40,884 nucleotides of DNA from Pseudomonas lundensis (GTDB taxonomy: Bacteria; Pseudomonadota; Gammaproteobacteria; Pseudomonadales; Pseudomonadaceae), in the NCBI RefSeq assembly GCF_001042985.1, contig NZ_JYKY01000034.1, positions 1-40,884 on the forward strand, written 5' to 3'. Below are positions 40,525 to 40,884 of this stretch, piece by piece. The position numbers and the translations under genes are program-made. The notes under the pieces are model-generated. The model was not told where the DNA came from, did no database searches, and saw nothing but the letters and a program-made list of their open reading frames with translations. The first letter of the stretch is position 1; every line of letters begins with the position of its first letter.

Positions 40525-40811
40525 GTTTCCAAGTCAATCAAACCCTGCTCATTCAATCGGATATGAAGACGCTTGAGCATCTGATCAAAAGCTCCGCAAT
40601 CACGCCATCCCCGGAACCGTTGATAGATCGTTGACCAAGGGCCGAATCGTTCGGGCATGTCTCGCCAGGCTGCGCCAGAGCAAAGCACCCAGAGAATACC
40701 GTTTAGCATCAGGCGATCATCGGCCCGAGGGCGCCCGGTGCGCTGATTTTTGGTGAAGATATCTGCAACCAGATCCCAGGCTGCGTCGGGGAGTTCATAC
40801 CGCTTTGCCAT
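40410..40811 (-). CDS. IS5-family transposase, first frame (orfA)
   Basis: This is the N-terminal part of the transposase (133 residues). It has the DUF4096-type start RYELPDAAWDLVADIF, WRDMPERFGPWSTIYQRFRGW and the first catalytic Asp in MIDSTAVRA. A run of six A on the minus strand (40469-40464, codons AAA AAA GGG) lies in the overlap and allows -1 slippage into orfB (KK then RGFEEP). AGGAGGCC-like sequence precedes the ATG at 40811. Confidence 0.85.
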   Translation of the reverse strand: MAKRYELPDAAWDLVADIFTKNQRTGRPRADDRLMLNGILWVLCSGAAWRDMPERFGPWSTIYQRFRGWRDCGAFDQMLKRLHIRLNEQGLIDLETWMIDSTAVRATRASSGAGKKGDLKNRKTTRSGAAGVA

Positions 40812-40884
40812 CTTGGCCTCCTGGCTTTAATGGCGGTGTATTTTACAGAAAATCGTATTTCTTGAGTTTACGTACAGAGCCTAG

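Larger units (their letters stand above)
39958..40884 (-). mobile_element. IS5-family (IS427-group-like) insertion sequence
   Basis: The element is bounded by perfect 18-bp inverted repeats: CTAGGCTCTGTACGTAAA at 39958-39975 and its inverse at 40867-40884. CTAG (or its inner TA) is likely the duplicated target, giving an element of about 917-921 bp. It carries one transposase in two overlapping frames on the minus strand. The window ends exactly at the repeat, as expected when an assembly breaks at a multi-copy IS. Confidence 0.9.

Overview
The window is a stretch of a Pseudomonas chromosome, most likely from the P. fluorescens lineage. The evidence is family resemblance read by eye: PvdA, FpvI, PvdR, PvdT, OpmQ and PvdP homologues in an arrangement close to the P. 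aeruginosa pvd locus, a gnd-zwf pair with the short form of Gnd, and Pseudomonas-type small proteins. Both ends lie on repeats. Base 1 is just downstream of tandem rRNA-type promoters firing leftward out of the window, and the last base is the tip of an IS5-family insertion sequence, so this looks like a complete contig broken at an rrn operon and at an IS.

Region 1 (1-11.2 kb) is housekeeping: rrn-type promoters, an RhtA exporter, a small lipoprotein, aminopeptidase P, a stand-alone cysteine desulfurase, an AT-rich possibly sulfur-regulated gap, a TSUP sulfite-exporter-type permease, NudC, a dienoyl-CoA-isomerase-like crotonase, and a tight gnd-zwf-cof operon of the oxidative pentose phosphate branch. 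Region 2 (11.4-16.5 kb) has a small coiled-coil protein, the LPS phosphoethanolamine transferase CptA, a TonB-dependent siderophore receptor whose ribosome binding site lies in a perfect 10-bp stem, and a GNAT acetyltransferase. Region 3 (16.6-25 kb) has a BvgAS/EvgAS-type phosphorelay with a shortened receiver-like gene after it, then mgtA-mgtC preceded by a leader with two short proline/arginine-containing ORFs and hairpins.

Region 4 (25.5-36.3 kb) is a pyoverdine locus: pvdA, fpvI, pvdR-pvdT-opmQ and pvdP. Three perfect TAAAT-N16-CGT iron-starvation boxes sit in front of pvdA, pvdR and pvdP. The anti-sigma gene fpvR, which in P. aeruginosa lies between fpvI and pvdR, is absent. A tandem pair of unfamiliar proteins with about six propeller-like repeats sits between opmQ and pvdP. 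The first copy is broken in blade 1 by one extra unit of an 8-bp tandem repeat, so it could be phase-variable.

Region 5 (36.4-40.9 kb) shows fresh sequence change: dkgB has an in-frame amber codon, zapE carries an exact 10-bp tandem duplication near its start, two DUF2790-like genes are tandem duplicates with matching structured leaders, and an IS5-family element has landed 36 bp upstream of a small PepSY-like gene. No tRNA, CRISPR array or prophage was seen.
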